64,000 nt of DNA from Hirschia sp. (GCA_002709235.1 PAQI01000014.1:19720-83719); one strand, 5' to 3'; shown: positions 19,452 through 28,500, numbered from the stretch's first letter. The notes: generated by a model from the letters alone, not told the origin. Numbers and translations: made by a program.

Positions 19452-20657
19452 ATGAAAACGCCAGACATCATCGACCCTGATCAGCCGAATTTCGCATCCA
19501 CCCGCCGCGGGTGGCTCAAGACAGTCGGGCTGGGCGGAATGAGCGCGGGCGCGCTTGCCCTGGCAGGCGGTTGCGCCACCTCGGCCACCACCGAAACCGC
19601 CGCCGCTGCGGCCATGCCGACGGACCATCTGCCAGACCTGACAGCGCCCACAGATGGCCTGGTGCGACTGTCCTCCAACGAAAACCCCTTCGGTCCTTCA
19701 CCAAAAGCGGTGGAGGCCATGTCTAAATATCTGGAATACACAGCCCGTTACGCGGACAAGGAAACCGCCATTCTCGCCGAGCAGATCGCGGAAATCGAGG
19801 GCGTATCGGCTGATCAAGTGGTCATCTCCAATGGGTCCTCACCCATATTGATGGTCTATGGCTACTGGATCGCCACCAATGGTGGCAAGCTGATCACGTC
19901 AATGGCCACCTATGAAGGTGTACCGCGGTCTGCGGAATATTACGGCGCAGAAGTCGACTACGTTCCATTGACTGCCGACTATGATTTTGACCTCGACGCC
20001 ATTGCCGCCAAGGTCACACCAGAGACGACAGCCGTTTATATCTGCAACCCGAATAACCCTGTGGGCCGGGTCGTCGATGCAGACAAGCTTTATGCCTTCG
20101 CCAAGGAAGTTTCCAAGACCACACAGGTCTTCATTGACGAAGCCTATATTGAACTGTCCGACGCCTACCCTGCCAACAAGCAGACCAGGCTGATCCAGGA
20201 AGGATCCAATGTCGTTGTCTGCCGGACATTCTCCAAGATTCACGGCATGGCCGGTCAGCGTCTGGGATATGCCATCCTGCCAAAGGACGCTGCTGCGTCA
20301 CTTGGCGCTGCCGTGCGCCTGGGCGGGGTCAATCACCTCGGACAGATCGCCGGCATGGCCAGCCTCAAGGACACGGAAAACCTTGAAAAGCAGCGTCTTC
20401 AGATCGCCAGGGAGCGTCTGAAGACCGTCGCCGCCATCGAGGAGCTGGGCCTGACCTATGCCAAGAACCCGCAAGGCAATTTCGTCTATGTGGATACCGG
20501 CATGCCGTTCAAGGAATTTGCCGACAAGATGGCAGCAAACGGCGTTCGCGTCGCCGGTCGCGCCTGGCCGGGATATGAGAGCTGGAGCCGTATTTCCGTC
20601 GGCCTGCCTTCCGACACGGATGCCTGCGTGAAAGCATTGAAAGCCGTCTACGCCTGA
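19452..20657 (+). CDS. Tat-exported PLP-dependent aminotransferase-like lipoprotein
   Basis: A 401-residue protein related to histidinol-phosphate aminotransferases (class I/II fold I). The N terminus carries a twin-arginine motif STRRGWLK (Arg18-Arg19), a hydrophobic h-region and a lipobox ALAGGC with Cys41. The enzyme should therefore be folded with its cofactor in the cytoplasm and exported as a lipoprotein. PLP-site residues are present: Asn199 in CNPNNP, Asp229 in FIDEAY, and the Schiff-base Lys262 in RTFSKIHGMAGQRLGY. NENPFGPSP is the usual HisC-like start. It has no his-operon neighbours. The substrate in the periplasm is unknown. Confidence 0.85.
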   Translation: MKTPDIIDPDQPNFASTRRGWLKTVGLGGMSAGALALAGGCATSATTETAAAAAMPTDHLPDLTAPTDGLVRLSSNENPFGPSPKAVEAMSKYLEYTARYADKETAILAEQIAEIEGVSADQVVISNGSSPILMVYGYWIATNGGKLITSMATYEGVPRSAEYYGAEVDYVPLTADYDFDLDAIAAKVTPETTAVYICNPNNPVGRVVDADKLYAFAKEVSKTTQVFIDEAYIELSDAYPANKQTRLIQEGSNVVVCRTFSKIHGMAGQRLGYAILPKDAAASLGAAVRLGGVNHLGQIAGMASLKDTENLEKQRLQIARERLKTVAAIEELGLTYAKNPQGNFVYVDTGMPFKEFADKMAANGVRVAGRAWPGYESWSRISVGLPSDTDACVKALKAVYA

Positions 20658-20684
20658 CACGCACCTTCATGCCGCAAATGATCC

Positions 20685-21338
20685 TTACCGGATCAGTGGG
20701 TCAGCTCCGCGTGGAGCGCCCACTTGCGGTGTGTGGGACTTTTCCAACTGATGGGCATGATCGGCAAACTCCGCCGCCAGCGATATCGCAGGACAGCTCG
20801 ACAACCGTTGCGCCGGGTTGAAGCTGACAAAAAAGCGAAGCCCCCAGGCTAGAAGCGAAAACCCGATCCCCAGCACGATCAATCGCTCGCCAAGCCCCAT
20901 ATCGGACGCCAATAGCGCGCCGCACAGAATAGAGCCTCCCAGCAATGCAGGTTTGACGCCCTGCCCCGCCAGCAAAAGTCTGTGGCATCTCGTCTGCCCC
21001 AGTTCCACTTCCAGATCGGGGCGCGCCAGGGCAATCCGTTCAAGGAGCGCCCTGAGCAAGCTGAAATAGGCAATCTGCGGCGCACCGCGTCGTTTCAACG
21101 TCAATCTGACAACGCGCCCCGGCGCATGAATGGCAAGCGTGAAATGGGGCGCACGCAAAAACCCCGTTTCCTGAAGTTCGGAAAAGCGCAGCGCCGTGAT
21201 CTCGTCATAGTCGATCCGGTAGTCCCGCCGCCCGTCTCGAAGCAGGTAAAAGCCATGCTTGCCGATTTCCACGGTCCGGTCCGCCATCAACAGATGCGGC
21301 CGATAGGTAAAGCGCCCGGTCTGGCAATGGGTACGCAT
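20685..21338 (-). CDS. PH-like domain membrane protein, paralogue 2
   Basis: A 217-residue protein with the same plan as the proteins at 17443-18048 and 22835-23464. Its N-terminal PH-like half contains YRIDYDEITALRFSELQETG, then ARPDLEVELGQ, a phrase shared almost exactly with the 22835 protein (ARPDLDVQLGA). Two hydrophobic helices follow (LGGSILCGALLASDM and LIVLGIGFSLLAWGLRF), then a C-terminal NPAQRLSSCP segment (compare NPLRKLPGCR). The ATG at 21338 is preferred over one seven codons upstream. Function unknown. Confidence 0.7.
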   Translation of the reverse strand: MRTHCQTGRFTYRPHLLMADRTVEIGKHGFYLLRDGRRDYRIDYDEITALRFSELQETGFLRAPHFTLAIHAPGRVVRLTLKRRGAPQIAYFSLLRALLERIALARPDLEVELGQTRCHRLLLAGQGVKPALLGGSILCGALLASDMGLGERLIVLGIGFSLLAWGLRFFVSFNPAQRLSSCPAISLAAEFADHAHQLEKSHTPQVGAPRGADPLIR

Positions 21339-21429
21339 GGTGTCTGGCCTTTCCTGCAATAATGCTCGCAGGCAATGTTCCAGATATCAGCGCTTCAATC
21401 TGTGACCCACCTCACGCCGCGGCAGATTA

Positions 21430-21957
21430 TTACGGCGTGATCGCCTCGCCGTCTTCGGCAGGGATAGGTTCACCGAACACGCGGGTTTCAAGCGTCGCAC
21501 AGTCTGCAGAGGAAAGATCGGGGGCTTCCATGTCAGCCATGCCCGCACTTTGCTTTGATACAACCCATCCTTCCGCGCCGGTTTGGGTGTCGCCATCCAC
21601 TTCGGTGACGGACGCAAAGGTGAAGGTTGCACCATCGTTTGTCTGACCGTCGCTCAAAATTGTGTCGAAAGCTGCGAAGTAACCGGCATCCTCCATGTGG
21701 ATCACACCATAATGCGACCCGGACACCGTTCCATCCTCGGCAAAGGTCAGCTCAAGTGCTTCGGTGGTATTCTCGTCTTCGTGAAACCAGCAGTGCTGAC
21801 CGGTCAACCCAGCCTGCATTTCGGTCACGGCGGGCTCTGATGTCTCAACAGCCACTGTCTCGCTGACGGCCTCGGTCGCCTCTTTCGTTTCCGGCTCGCA
21901 TGCTGCCAATGCGACTATCGCCAACAGTCCGATGACCCCTGAACCCATTTTGCGCAT
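21430..21957 (-). CDS. Lipoprotein of unknown function
   Basis: A 175-residue protein with a clear lipoprotein signal MRKMGSGVIGLLAIVALAAC (Cys20), an acidic Glu/Thr/Val-rich linker to about residue 48, and a C-terminal domain containing GQHCWFHEDENTTEALELTF and GTVSGSHYGVIHMEDAGYFAAF. Two further cysteines (in HCWFH and ADCATL) could form a disulfide. I do not recognise the family. It lies between two PH-like membrane protein genes in the same orientation. Confidence 0.7.
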   Translation of the reverse strand: MRKMGSGVIGLLAIVALAACEPETKEATEAVSETVAVETSEPAVTEMQAGLTGQHCWFHEDENTTEALELTFAEDGTVSGSHYGVIHMEDAGYFAAFDTILSDGQTNDGATFTFASVTEVDGDTQTGAEGWVVSKQSAGMADMEAPDLSSADCATLETRVFGEPIPAEDGEAITP

Positions 21958-22057
21958 GTCTTGTTTCCTCCTGCCAATCTACCCCAATGCACAGCACAGT
22001 GTCGGCTAATCATGGCGGCGACAAGTCGGATTCACGCCGCCCCGTCACAATGGTCCA

Positions 22058-22750
22058 TCACAATGGTAATGTTCCGGGAAGCACAGGTGCCTGCAGGCTG
22101 GGTGCCCCCAATCTGTCGTTCACCCGGAACCAGCCTGCAATGGAATAACGGTCCCGACGCGCCGACAACACTTCATGCGGAATGTCCTCGGAGAGAAAGA
22201 GCGCCAATGTTCCCATTTCTGGCGGCACCATGATGATCGGCACGAGCGCTTCATCATCTGAAAAGATCGCCAGTGCGCCACCATCATCCAGATCGCCCTC
22301 ACCGGTTTTCCAGTCCTCATTGAGATAGAACACGGTCGAAAGCACCCTGTTGCGTGCCCCCTTGAACGCATCGCGGTGGCGCGCATAAAACGCACCCGGC
22401 TCATAAACCGCATAATGGGATTCATAGGAAAACAGGCCCATGAACAGGGCACGGTTGACCGCCAGCCTCACCGTTTCCATGATATCCAGATAGGCTGCCT
22501 GCGGCGTACTCCGCGCATTGAGCCAGCGGATCTTGTCTCGCCGGATCGAGCGGTCCTGCTGATAGTCATCAGCGCGCCCCACGCCCGCAATGGTCAGCAT
22601 TTTCTCGCCGTGCAATTGTTGCGCTTCTGCCAGCAGATCCCGCGCCAATTGCAATGGAACGACATCATAAGCCACGGCCCAGCCCGTATCGGCGAGCGCG
22701 GCCAGCCAGTTCCAGCGCACTGGATCGGTTCGGACTGGATCGGACAACAT
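22058..22750 (-). CDS. 2OG-Fe(II) oxygenase
   Basis: A 230-residue protein of the prolyl-4-hydroxylase/SM-20-like group. The iron-binding facial triad is visible as His-x-Asp in YARHRDAFKG and a distal His in DIPHEVLSARRDRYSIAGWF, where the following Arg would bind 2-oxoglutarate. VLSTVFYLNEDWKTGEGDLDDGG is also typical. It is a likely cytoplasmic hydroxylase of a protein substrate. A GTG two codons upstream (22756) is an alternative start; neither has a strong ribosome-binding site. Confidence 0.88.
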   Translation of the reverse strand: MLSDPVRTDPVRWNWLAALADTGWAVAYDVVPLQLARDLLAEAQQLHGEKMLTIAGVGRADDYQQDRSIRRDKIRWLNARSTPQAAYLDIMETVRLAVNRALFMGLFSYESHYAVYEPGAFYARHRDAFKGARNRVLSTVFYLNEDWKTGEGDLDDGGALAIFSDDEALVPIIMVPPEMGTLALFLSEDIPHEVLSARRDRYSIAGWFRVNDRLGAPSLQAPVLPGTLPL

Positions 22751-22834
22751 TGCCACGCGGCTTTCATGTAAGGAAACGACCAGCGCGCTTACATCCCTGC
22801 CGGATTTTACACAAGCTGTTATTGTCTGATCGTT

Positions 22835-23464
22835 TCAGCTGGCCACCACATCACCCAGCTTGATGGCCTTGTAGCCTGCCGATACGCCATTTCGTGTTTC
22901 CAGCGATTTCACAAGCTCCGGCAAGCGACAGCCTGGCAATTTGCGCAAGGGATTGAACGAGGCAATGAGAGACGCGCCACTGAACACACTTCCCAGCCCC
23001 ATCAATGCCGATGACAGGCGCGCCATCGCTGACAGATCCGATATCGATGCCATCAGGAAGAAGCCACCACCAATTCCCAGTGTGAAGATCCCGATACAAC
23101 TGAGCATGAGGCGATAGCTGAAACCGGCCCCCAATTGCACATCCAGATCGGGTCGCGCGAGATGAAGCTGTTTCAGGCAATCGCAGACGGCCCTCAGATA
23201 GGTCGCGGCATGGTCATCCTCCAGGCTGGATGTGAGCGTGAAGCGCTCGCCACCACCTTGCAGGACCAGCGCGAAATAATGCGTGTCATGCTGCACGATT
23301 TCGCTGAAGCGCACTTTTTCAACATCCCGGAAATACATGATGCGGGTCCGCCCGGAACGGGTGCGCCGGGTGATGCTCTGCTCATCGACAAGCACATGGC
23401 GTGGTGCTGCTGCGATGGCCGCCTTGTAGACATAATTGCGCGGCGTGAAATTGAACGATGTCAT
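22835..23464 (-). CDS. PH-like domain membrane protein, paralogue 3
   Basis: A 209-residue protein sharing architecture with the genes at 17443 and 20685: a beta-rich N-terminal half with RTRIMYFRDVEKVRFSEIV, then HLARPDLDVQLGA, two hydrophobic helices (LMLSCIGIFTLGIGGGFFLM and SSALMGLGSVFSGASLIASF) and a C-terminal NPLRKLPGCRLPELVKSL. The start at 23464 is chosen because upstream codons lack hydrophobic or family-like sequence. Function unknown; three members within 6 kb points to local duplication. Confidence 0.7.
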   Translation of the reverse strand: MTSFNFTPRNYVYKAAIAAAPRHVLVDEQSITRRTRSGRTRIMYFRDVEKVRFSEIVQHDTHYFALVLQGGGERFTLTSSLEDDHAATYLRAVCDCLKQLHLARPDLDVQLGAGFSYRLMLSCIGIFTLGIGGGFFLMASISDLSAMARLSSALMGLGSVFSGASLIASFNPLRKLPGCRLPELVKSLETRNGVSAGYKAIKLGDVVAS

Positions 23465-23713
23465 GATGAAAATCCTGTCCTTTGAAACCGTCCGGACAGA
23501 GTGGGCGCATAGGCATGTTCGCGCTGTGAGTTGGATCACATGACGTCAGATTCCCCTTTGTAGGGAAACATCCCCAAACAAATCCCTTATCCATTGTATT
23601 TTATGGATAATTTTCATCCCATTCACCATTGAGTTGTCTGGAAAAACGAGGTGATCGCGGTTAACGTGCCGCTCGGGAGCACGTCGCCTTTACCCGGTTT
23701 CGGGATGTATATT

Positions 23714-24493
23714 ATGACATTGACAACTGAGAAAACGCGGTCGAAATCGCCAGAATATATCGCATTGTTTGCCAGCCTTGCCGCAGCCCTTTTCCTGTCT
23801 GCCTGCGGCTCGAAGGAAGGCACCGGTGCAAGCAAGCAGACCGAAATTCTGACCTCAATCGCAGCCGACACTATCGCATCAAAGCCTGACAGCCTGTATC
23901 CGGATCTTGATGCCTGCCCCGATGATGGTCCGCGCCTGCCGCTGTCACGCATCTGCGCTGGACGCGCGGTGAATTATCTACAGACAAGCGCGCCTGAAGA
24001 CCTGCCCATCCCGGACGGATGCCATTGGGAGGTTCGAGAACTGCCCTTCGCGGTTGATGTCATGCTCTATCACGCGCTGACCTGCGGCGACCGCGAGACC
24101 CGGCTTTCCTATTCGGCAGGAGCCCACAAGGCCACATTCACCTATCAGGCTTCTGCCCTTCAGGATGATGGTATGATTGGCAAGACTGTTGTGGAAGTGT
24201 TCAGCAAGGTGCCCGGTCAGGATGATTTTCGCATGCGCACCACCTATACCGAAGCCGAAGGCGTGGACCCGACTTTCTGCGAAGTGCGCGATGCCGGACC
24301 GCAATATCCGTTGAACGCGCGCATCATTGCCGCCCGTGATGATCTGCCCAATGTCAATTGTGGGCCGAATGCCGTGTCAGATGAAAGTGATCATTTCTGG
24401 CTGAGCGACGAAAACAACATCTACGCATTCAGCCTGTCCAAGGGACAATGGGATATCGACCCTGTCTCCTTCATCCCGGTCACACCGCGATGA
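23714..24493 (+). CDS. Lipoprotein of unknown function
   Basis: A 259-residue protein. Residues 1-33 form a lipoprotein signal with a longer polar n-region (MTLTTEKTRSKSPEYIALFA) and a lipobox LSAC. The mature protein has several cysteines (DACPDDGPRLPLSRICAGRA, DGCHWEVREL, LTCGDRE, FCEVRD, NCGPN), consistent with periplasmic disulfides. The ATG at 23705 three codons upstream is equally possible. Family not recognised. Confidence 0.7.
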   Translation: MTLTTEKTRSKSPEYIALFASLAAALFLSACGSKEGTGASKQTEILTSIAADTIASKPDSLYPDLDACPDDGPRLPLSRICAGRAVNYLQTSAPEDLPIPDGCHWEVRELPFAVDVMLYHALTCGDRETRLSYSAGAHKATFTYQASALQDDGMIGKTVVEVFSKVPGQDDFRMRTTYTEAEGVDPTFCEVRDAGPQYPLNARIIAARDDLPNVNCGPNAVSDESDHFWLSDENNIYAFSLSKGQWDIDPVSFIPVTPR

Positions 24494-24522
24494 CATCTCG
24501 TCTGTTGGCCTATATCCGCTGA

Positions 24523-24849
24523 TCAGAACAGGTAGAGCGCGTCATCGTCAGCGCCATTTTCAGAAGCTTCCATGACGCATCCATGCGCCGGAAGCTTCGA
24601 AATAACGCGAACGCCTTCACCGTTCTCGATATCTGCGAGTTTTACAAAGCCAGCAGGGCCACTATCGGCATCAACCGGCAGGTAAGCCCGGTCATTGGTG
24701 CAGATATCTGACGACGCAATATTCTGCCCTTCGACTTGTGCAACCCTGACCGTTTCAGCACGATCAGACGAGTCGAACATGGGGTCCGCAAATGCCTGCG
24801 CACCTGTCGATCCAACCAATAGGGTTATGGCTATCAAATATGTCTTCAT
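24523..24849 (-). CDS. Small exported protein of unknown function
   Basis: A 108-residue protein with a signal peptide (MKTYLIAITLLVGSTGAQAFA, cleavage likely after AQA). The mature part has two cysteines (SSDICTND and HGCVMEAS). It ends convergently 30 bp from the lipoprotein gene at 24493. No family recognised; the pattern GPAGFVKLADIENGEGVRV suggests a small beta domain. Confidence 0.6.
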   Translation of the reverse strand: MKTYLIAITLLVGSTGAQAFADPMFDSSDRAETVRVAQVEGQNIASSDICTNDRAYLPVDADSGPAGFVKLADIENGEGVRVISKLPAHGCVMEASENGADDDALYLF

Positions 24850-24939
24850 GGATCCCAGCTCCATTCACTAATAAAGTATGAATGGATGACGGGGCAAAAG
24901 GTTCCCTGACGGAATCACATGCGGAAATTATATGCCCCG

Positions 24940-26016
24940 CTACTCCTCCAGCCTTGCATTGATCAGATAGTCCATCGCATCACGGTCGACCTCAAGCGCA
25001 CCCAGTCTGCGCAGGGCTTCATCGGCATCCTTGAGGAAGTCTGGTGTCAGGGTCATGCCGCCAATCTGCAAGGCCGCCTCATAGCGGTCACGGGCCGCAT
25101 CCAGATCACCCGCCATCTCCGCACAGGCGGCCAGATTATAGGCCAGCGCCGGATCTTCTTCGCCAAAGCGCTCATCCATCGTCTCGAACAGCGCACAGGC
25201 CGCCTGCCCGCGACCATCCTCCGCCAGAGACACAGCCTGGGCAAATCCATTTGTCAGATCCATGTAAGGCAGGCTTGGCGATGTCATCAGCCGGGCTTTC
25301 TGGCTGCGTGTATAGGGCGCGATCTCCCGGCGCAGTCGGCCCGAAAGGGAATGCAAAAGGTTACGCTCCATTTCGGGCGCAGCTGGATCGAGCCGGCTGT
25401 GATGCCCGCCATGACGCCAGCCCTCGCCGCGCTCCCTGCAGCGCTTGTCGCTGTCATCATCACTGAACAGCCGGTCGACGACAATCTGGCCCGATCTCAC
25501 ATCCACCAGCACCATGCGTGCGGTCGCCCGTGCCTCGAAATCACGGCAGGCGACTTCATATTCCTTGCGCGTTTCACAGTCGAACAACCCGTCCCACTCC
25601 ACGCATTTCTTGCGCATCTCGTAATAGACATGGCTGGCCCAGCTATCGGTATCGACATCGCCATACCACACACCATCCAGCCCATAGGCCTCGCCGAACT
25701 CGATCGCGCGGGCCTGAGCTGACGGGCCAAATCCGCCGGAATAAAGCGCCGGGTCTCCTGTGGGGGCGGTCACATCAAACCAGGGGGCCCCTTCAAACCG
25801 GGCTTCGCGCAGACTGGCATCGAAAGACCGGGCAAACTCCCCGCCATGCCAGCCGGAAAATCCGAGCACAGCAACCCGGCGCAGGCTGGCGGCGTGAGAA
25901 TTGGCGGCAGGTTCGGCGACCGTGTAGCTCAATCCCGGCGTGGATGCGCAGGAGACAAGCGCCAGCGCCCCTCCGATGAGTGCCGTGATACGAGATAAGA
26001 TCCGCCAATCTGCCAT
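24940..26016 (-). CDS. Lipoprotein with C-terminal TPR-like repeats
   Basis: A 358-residue protein. The signal ends LVSC (Cys23), so it should be a lipoprotein. The middle (RRVAVLGFSGWHGGEFARSF, then ARMVLVDVRSGQIVVDRLF) has the flavour of CsgG/LpoB-like envelope proteins, but this is only a resemblance. The C-terminal 100 residues contain helical repeats (LAYNLAACAEMAGDLDAARD, RYEAALQIGG) typical of tetratricopeptides. Cysteines at EMRKKCVEWDGLFDCETRKE and EVACRD may pair. The ATG at 26016 gives a standard signal. Confidence 0.72.
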   Translation of the reverse strand: MADWRILSRITALIGGALALVSCASTPGLSYTVAEPAANSHAASLRRVAVLGFSGWHGGEFARSFDASLREARFEGAPWFDVTAPTGDPALYSGGFGPSAQARAIEFGEAYGLDGVWYGDVDTDSWASHVYYEMRKKCVEWDGLFDCETRKEYEVACRDFEARATARMVLVDVRSGQIVVDRLFSDDDSDKRCRERGEGWRHGGHHSRLDPAAPEMERNLLHSLSGRLRREIAPYTRSQKARLMTSPSLPYMDLTNGFAQAVSLAEDGRGQAACALFETMDERFGEEDPALAYNLAACAEMAGDLDAARDRYEAALQIGGMTLTPDFLKDADEALRRLGALEVDRDAMDYLINARLEE

Positions 26017-26202
26017 AAGCCTGTCCTCCACTGACCTGTCTGGCATTCAATCGGGGCGAAATCCCGTCAATGGCAGGGCATTCGACCGATAAAATGAAGG
26101 TTTTGAAAGACTGGGCTCCCGAATATGAACTGGCGCTGAACGAACCCCTCATTGAACCACCGCGACACCCTTCAGCATCGCGATAGCCAGTGATCTACCC
26201 GA

Positions 26203-26829
26203 TCAGCCAATCCGGCGTGCAGTTCCATTGCCATAGCCAGCTGTGTTGCGGTCAATCATCGTATAGACATCCGTCATTTGCTTGCGCTGCGGCGAGCTCT
26301 CGTTCAACCGGATTTGCAAGCTGTTGCCCTGCATGCCGGCAACCTGCCACGTGCCTGCACCTTGCAATGTGCCCTGACGATCCTGATAGACAGACCGGTA
26401 TTGGCCATCCGGGTAGAATGTCGTGGTCATCACAGCCTGCTGTCCCTCGAAACGCCATGTGCCGACCATGTACTGGCTGGCGTCCATTTCCTGGCCGCTG
26501 CTCTGTGCGCCCATCTGGCGACCTGTCTGCCCACCCGCCTGGTTGAAGCCACCTTGACCGGCCTGATTGAAACCGCCCTGTCCAAATCCGTTCTGGTTCA
26601 TGGCTGGCTGGTTCATACCATTCTGGCCAAGCTGGCCCTGTCCCATCTGGGTCTGCCCATATCCGCCAGACTGTCCATAGCTGCCCTGATCATATCCGGC
26701 CTGAACTGGCGTCTCATCATTGTCCAGCGCCACCACCACGAGCAACCCAACAATGGCCGCACCTATGGCGAGTGTCTTGTTACGGCCTTGCAGCTTCAGC
26801 ATTTCCGGAAAGGTCTTCAACATTGTCAT
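26203..26829 (-). CDS. Membrane-anchored Gln/Gly/Asn-rich protein
   Basis: A 208-residue protein. A single membrane helix (about residues 20-36, TLAIGAAIVGLLVVVALD) precedes a low-complexity segment (about 44-115) of repeated QG, NQ and GGFNQAGQ units, in which Gln, Gly and Asn dominate. The C-terminal 90 residues form a compact domain (VGTWRFEGQQAVMTTTFYPDGQYRSVYQD, then GTWQVAG) that looks like a small lipocalin-like beta module. I do not recognise the family. The low-complexity part is prion-like in composition. Confidence 0.7.
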   Translation of the reverse strand: MTMLKTFPEMLKLQGRNKTLAIGAAIVGLLVVVALDNDETPVQAGYDQGSYGQSGGYGQTQMGQGQLGQNGMNQPAMNQNGFGQGGFNQAGQGGFNQAGGQTGRQMGAQSSGQEMDASQYMVGTWRFEGQQAVMTTTFYPDGQYRSVYQDRQGTLQGAGTWQVAGMQGNSLQIRLNESSPQRKQMTDVYTMIDRNTAGYGNGTARRIG

Positions 26830-26949
26830 CTCCTGGGTCAGTTCACCATGCCGGCTCTGACCGGCTGTTGAACCTGTTCTAGGAGAGATGACCGCGCGCC
26901 GATGTGAGCTGTGTCACATGCCGGCAAAAACCGGATCGTTGGACAAGGA

Positions 26950-27447
26950 TCAGGAAAAGCCCGGCAATCCAAGGAAGGCATGAAAGCAGTGCAGGACAGC
27001 CACGACTGAGATCACAACCCAGACGCCGATATCAAACAGGGTCGAACGATGCTGAAACCGCCGGACACCCTCATCCCCGTCCATTGCATCACGACCCTCC
27101 CGTCGCGTCGCAAGATAGTTTTCCCAGCCCATCAGATGCTCGGTCCTGAAAACATTCTCGATCCGGCGCAGATACTGGGCATGCAGGGAGACCATCCTGT
27201 GCCGGTGAATGGTCAGCGTCAGGCAGAACAGGCCCGCGACAACAGCCACAACCGACATCGCCTTGTAGATTGAAGGATCCTGCGTATAGCTCCACATCAA
27301 TCCTGCAATGCCACCGGGAATGACCAGCCTCTGCACAAACCGGATATCCGCCACCAGTCGATAGATATCGTCGCGCAGAATACGGTGTTCCTGCAGGTGA
27401 AACTGCACCATGGCGTCATCCATGACCCGCTCGTCGTCCACCGGCAT
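26950..27447 (-). CDS. Membrane protein of unknown function, last gene of ArsR operon
   Basis: A 165-residue protein if started at 27447 (MPVDDERVMDDAMVQFHLQE), 8 nt beyond the cupin stop and after a GAGGGGAG stretch. Starts at 27474 and 27528 are also open and would overlap the cupin gene. An amphipathic helix is followed by two adjacent hydrophobic helices (VIPGGIAGLMWSY, MSVVAVVAGLFCLTLTI), a polar stretch, then a final helix (IGVWVVISVVAVLHCFHAFL). Family not recognised. Confidence 0.65.
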   Translation of the reverse strand: MPVDDERVMDDAMVQFHLQEHRILRDDIYRLVADIRFVQRLVIPGGIAGLMWSYTQDPSIYKAMSVVAVVAGLFCLTLTIHRHRMVSLHAQYLRRIENVFRTEHLMGWENYLATRREGRDAMDGDEGVRRFQHRSTLFDIGVWVVISVVAVLHCFHAFLGLPGFS

Positions 27448-27454
27448 CCCCGCT

Positions 27455-27952
27455 TCAGCTCCCCTCTTCGCCATCCCAATAATCGAGCCCGTCTTCAGAC
27501 CGCCCCACATGGCGAAACCGCGTTCCATCCGGGCGCTTGCTGCTCACCAGGAACTTGCCGCTATCGGGATATTCGCAGACCTCGATGTCGGACTTTGACG
27601 AGATCGACAGATATTTCAAAGGCCCCTCACCCACATTGGTCAGCTTGTGCGCATATTCCGGCCCACCTCGCGGTGCACCCAGAACATCACCCGCCTTCAC
27701 CTGATAGACATCCTGCCCGAAACGATATTCACCGACACCTTCGAGAATGACAAACATCTCGTCTTCGCGATGATGCACATGAAACGGGCAGCCAGACTTG
27801 CCCGGCGGCACCTCGCTATAGGCCGCACCAATCTGCGTCAGGCCCAGCGCATCACCGATCCCGGCATCCTGGCTCTCATAGGCTGCCCCCTGGCTGAAAG
27901 GTGTCAGTTCAGCCTCTGCAATGCGAAAGACCGGATCGAGTTTGCCGCTCAC
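27455..27952 (-). CDS. Cupin domain protein
   Basis: A 165-residue single-domain cupin. Cupin motif 1 is CPFHVHHREDEMFVILEGVGEYRFG, with the expected two His, one Glu and Gly pattern for metal binding. Motif 2 is the GDVLGAPRGGPEYAHKLTN segment with its His. The ATG overlaps the DUF4287 stop by 4 nt, indicating coupling. Substrate unknown; small cupins of this kind often bind or isomerise small metabolites. Confidence 0.88.
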   Translation of the reverse strand: MSGKLDPVFRIAEAELTPFSQGAAYESQDAGIGDALGLTQIGAAYSEVPPGKSGCPFHVHHREDEMFVILEGVGEYRFGQDVYQVKAGDVLGAPRGGPEYAHKLTNVGEGPLKYLSISSKSDIEVCEYPDSGKFLVSSKRPDGTRFRHVGRSEDGLDYWDGEEGS

Positions 27953-28500
27953 TGCGCACCATCCCAGGCCTGTGTGATCCAGCTCAGCACCTCGTCATCC
28001 ACATCCTCGGCAGAGGCCAGTTTCACCCGATGCGTACACATGGCGTTCCACTTGCCCGCCTCTTCCAATCGCCCCTGCGGCGCGACGCCCTTCATGTTGA
28101 GGCCAAGATCCATGCGGGTCTTTGTCGAGGGTTGCACAAGGGCAAACTGCTTTGCCCGGCGCAGTGAGACATAGGTTTTCTTGGGGCTGATCTCGACACC
28201 CTCCAGCGTCGATGCATGCGCCATGATCGCATCATGAATGGGTTTCAGGCTTTCCTTGCCCTTGTACTGGGCCGAGACAAGATCATCCGCCGAGGCCTCG
28301 CCATGCCCCTTCGACATATGCATGACGAGATTGGCAAAGCCATGCGTCATGGCATGATCGGTCTTGAGCATCTTGATGATCTCACCGGGCTTTTGCAGCC
28401 CGCTGGACGCCACGATCTTCAGCCAGTCTTCCAGTGGCTTGCCCGTTTTTTCCGTCAAGTTCGCTATCATCGAGTCGCGCATTTCCTCTGGTGTAGCCAT
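27949..28500 (-). CDS. DUF4287/DUF5655 domain protein
   Basis: A 183-residue protein. The N-terminal DUF4287 part starts MATPEEMRDSMIANLTEKTGKPLEDW with KTDHAMTHGFANLV; a C-terminal DUF5655-like transport/ligand-type segment contains VEISPKKTYVSLRRAKQFALVQPSTKTRMDLGLN. Such proteins are frequent next to ArsR/AHSA1 pairs in proteobacteria; function unknown. It starts 13 nt after the AHSA1 gene and overlaps the cupin start. Confidence 0.86.
   Translation of the reverse strand: MATPEEMRDSMIANLTEKTGKPLEDWLKIVASSGLQKPGEIIKMLKTDHAMTHGFANLVMHMSKGHGEASADDLVSAQYKGKESLKPIHDAIMAHASTLEGVEISPKKTYVSLRRAKQFALVQPSTKTRMDLGLNMKGVAPQGRLEEAGKWNAMCTHRVKLASAEDVDDEVLSWITQAWDGAQ

Noticed and set aside
23541..23713. 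CtrA binding sites (TTAA-N7-TTAA) near lipoprotein and other genes
   Set aside because: Single TTAAC half-sites occur (for example near 23660 and 60186) but I found no full paired site.
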